Positions 62,761 through 64,000 of a DNA stretch of 64,000 nt are shown in pieces (position 1 is the first letter of the stretch; the number at the start of each line of letters is the position of its first letter). This stretch comes from Microplitis mediator (taxonomy: Eukaryota > Arthropoda > Insecta > Hymenoptera > Braconidae). Location of the stretch: positions 24,110,459-24,174,458 of the forward strand of contig NC_079969.1 of NCBI RefSeq assembly GCF_029852145.1, written 5' to 3'. Both the position numbers and the translations under genes were made by a program. The notes beneath the pieces are model-generated. The model searched no databases. It saw only the letters and a program-made list of their open reading frames with translations, and was not told the origin of the DNA.

Positions 62761-64000
62761 ATGATTATATTACAAAATACTTTTATGGCCATAGTAAATT
62801 TGTACCTAGCACTTTTTTAACTTCGGTTTTTGAACAAATGACAACAATGGAATGGAAAGAACCTCTGTATAGAGATTCGAATAAGTTAAAATTTTTGTTT
62901 ATGATAATATTGTTGTCTGAGTAAGAAGGGGTTTACATAAATGAAAAATAAATTTTTAGCCAATAACTACCGTATGAATTATTTAACTCGTCGGTGCTCA
63001 TACTATGCGGTGATTTACTGCAAAATTATACTCATCTTATAGGAAGTTACTAAAATAAATGTTAGACACTAAAAACAGCGTGACCTACGGGGTGAAATGA
63101 ATACTATCACTACAGAGGAAAAACAGGACTTTCATCAAATCGATATTAAATTTTAAAATCTAAATCTTTAAACTTCGTTTACGATAATTGAATTAGAAGA
63201 GTGTTTTGGACGAAAACCTCAATAATTATAAAAAAAATTTGTAGTCATGATAAAATTCACAAAATTAAAATTCAAATGTCACATAAACTTTTTCGCGTTA
63301 CCAAGCAATTTTAAAAGTAGTGGTCTTAGTGCCCTTTAACTCTTCTCAAGTACATTTCTCAACATCAAAATCAATACAGCATGCAATTTAAATTTCCCGA
63401 GGACATAAAGAATTGACAATAAAATGAATCAACTATAACTTCTGAATCCATGAAATTCCAAACGTTTAATTTTTAAAATTACAAGTCTGAAGATATGATA
63501 AAAGCAATATTATTTTTGTACACAATCTACGCCCTTTATAAACACAATACCCTTGTAATTTATACTATTTTTCACGATATCATATGTCTGGCTTATTCCC
63601 CTGTCACAAGGAGCTTCCCTTAAAGATAAATAAATTCATTTATTCATCTTTTCATCCCGAAATATAATTTTGTTTTACATTCAATAGAAAAACCACATAA
63701 TTTTCAATGTATGTGTGTGACCCTCATTTAACTAACAGTAAATTCGTAATTTCTGATTAATTAACTATAATTAAATCTATATAATTTTAACTACAATATC
63801 GAATAAAACTTTTTAAATAGAAATGTCAAGGATGACGCACACAATGAGATTAAATTTATTCAAATATTTAAAAAAAAGTTATGTATTTTTTTCACGGCAT
63901 TAAATTCAACAATGTATTAAATTTATGTCTAACAAAAGTTACAACAGATGTTCCGATAAGTGAATACGATGAAGTGATGAACGTGCTGTTTTTAAAACCC
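62761..64000. other. Gene-free AT-rich stretch to the window edge
   Basis: Nothing recognised: no open frame of interest, no repeat family match seen. Confidence 0.4.

Overview
The window looks like AT-rich nuclear DNA from an animal, most likely an arthropod. Long A/T runs, (TA)n, (AGT)n, (ACT)n and AAAT-type microsatellites and many small inverted-repeat transposons separate at most one clear gene. There is no operon structure, rRNA, CRISPR array or intact functional tRNA. A perfect arthropod Inr+DPE core promoter next to the one convincing gene supports an insect. A parasitoid wasp is a reasonable guess from the composition, the dispersed repeat family and the short ankyrin protein, but that is inference and no species can be named.

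Layout. 1-11.3 kb: two copies of a dispersed repeat with AACTTCCCGC ends (one cut by the window edge) and two foldback elements. 11.3-28 kb: a series of non-autonomous DNA transposons. Two are flanked by TTAA (11731-11846 and 21775-22099), one is pogo/Tigger-like with TA flanks (26088-26705), and one carries subterminal GGAGTAAA-type repeats that recur elsewhere. A short exon-like ORF lies near 25.3 kb. 28-41.5 kb: a third dispersed-repeat copy, nested MITEs, a TACACGGAAA-ended element with an internal tandem array, and a palindromic GTGTTA-type MITE. 41.5-43 kb: the only confident gene, a single-exon 203-residue ankyrin-repeat protein with a promoter and a poly(A) signal. 43-64 kb: a fourth dispersed-repeat copy, a 51-bp minisatellite, two abutting MITEs, a GC-rich hairpin island and a tRNA-Ser-derived SINE.

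The rest is gene-poor. It could be intergenic DNA or the inside of a very large intron; the sequence alone does not decide. The most interesting items are the compact ankyrin gene with its precisely spaced Inr/DPE, the GC-rich hairpin element at 53.8-54.7 kb, the TTAA-flanked elements, and the repeat families that recur across the window, including one whose fragment lies about 0.5 kb upstream of the ankyrin gene. No multi-gene system was found. All boundaries were read by eye and may be off by a few bases.
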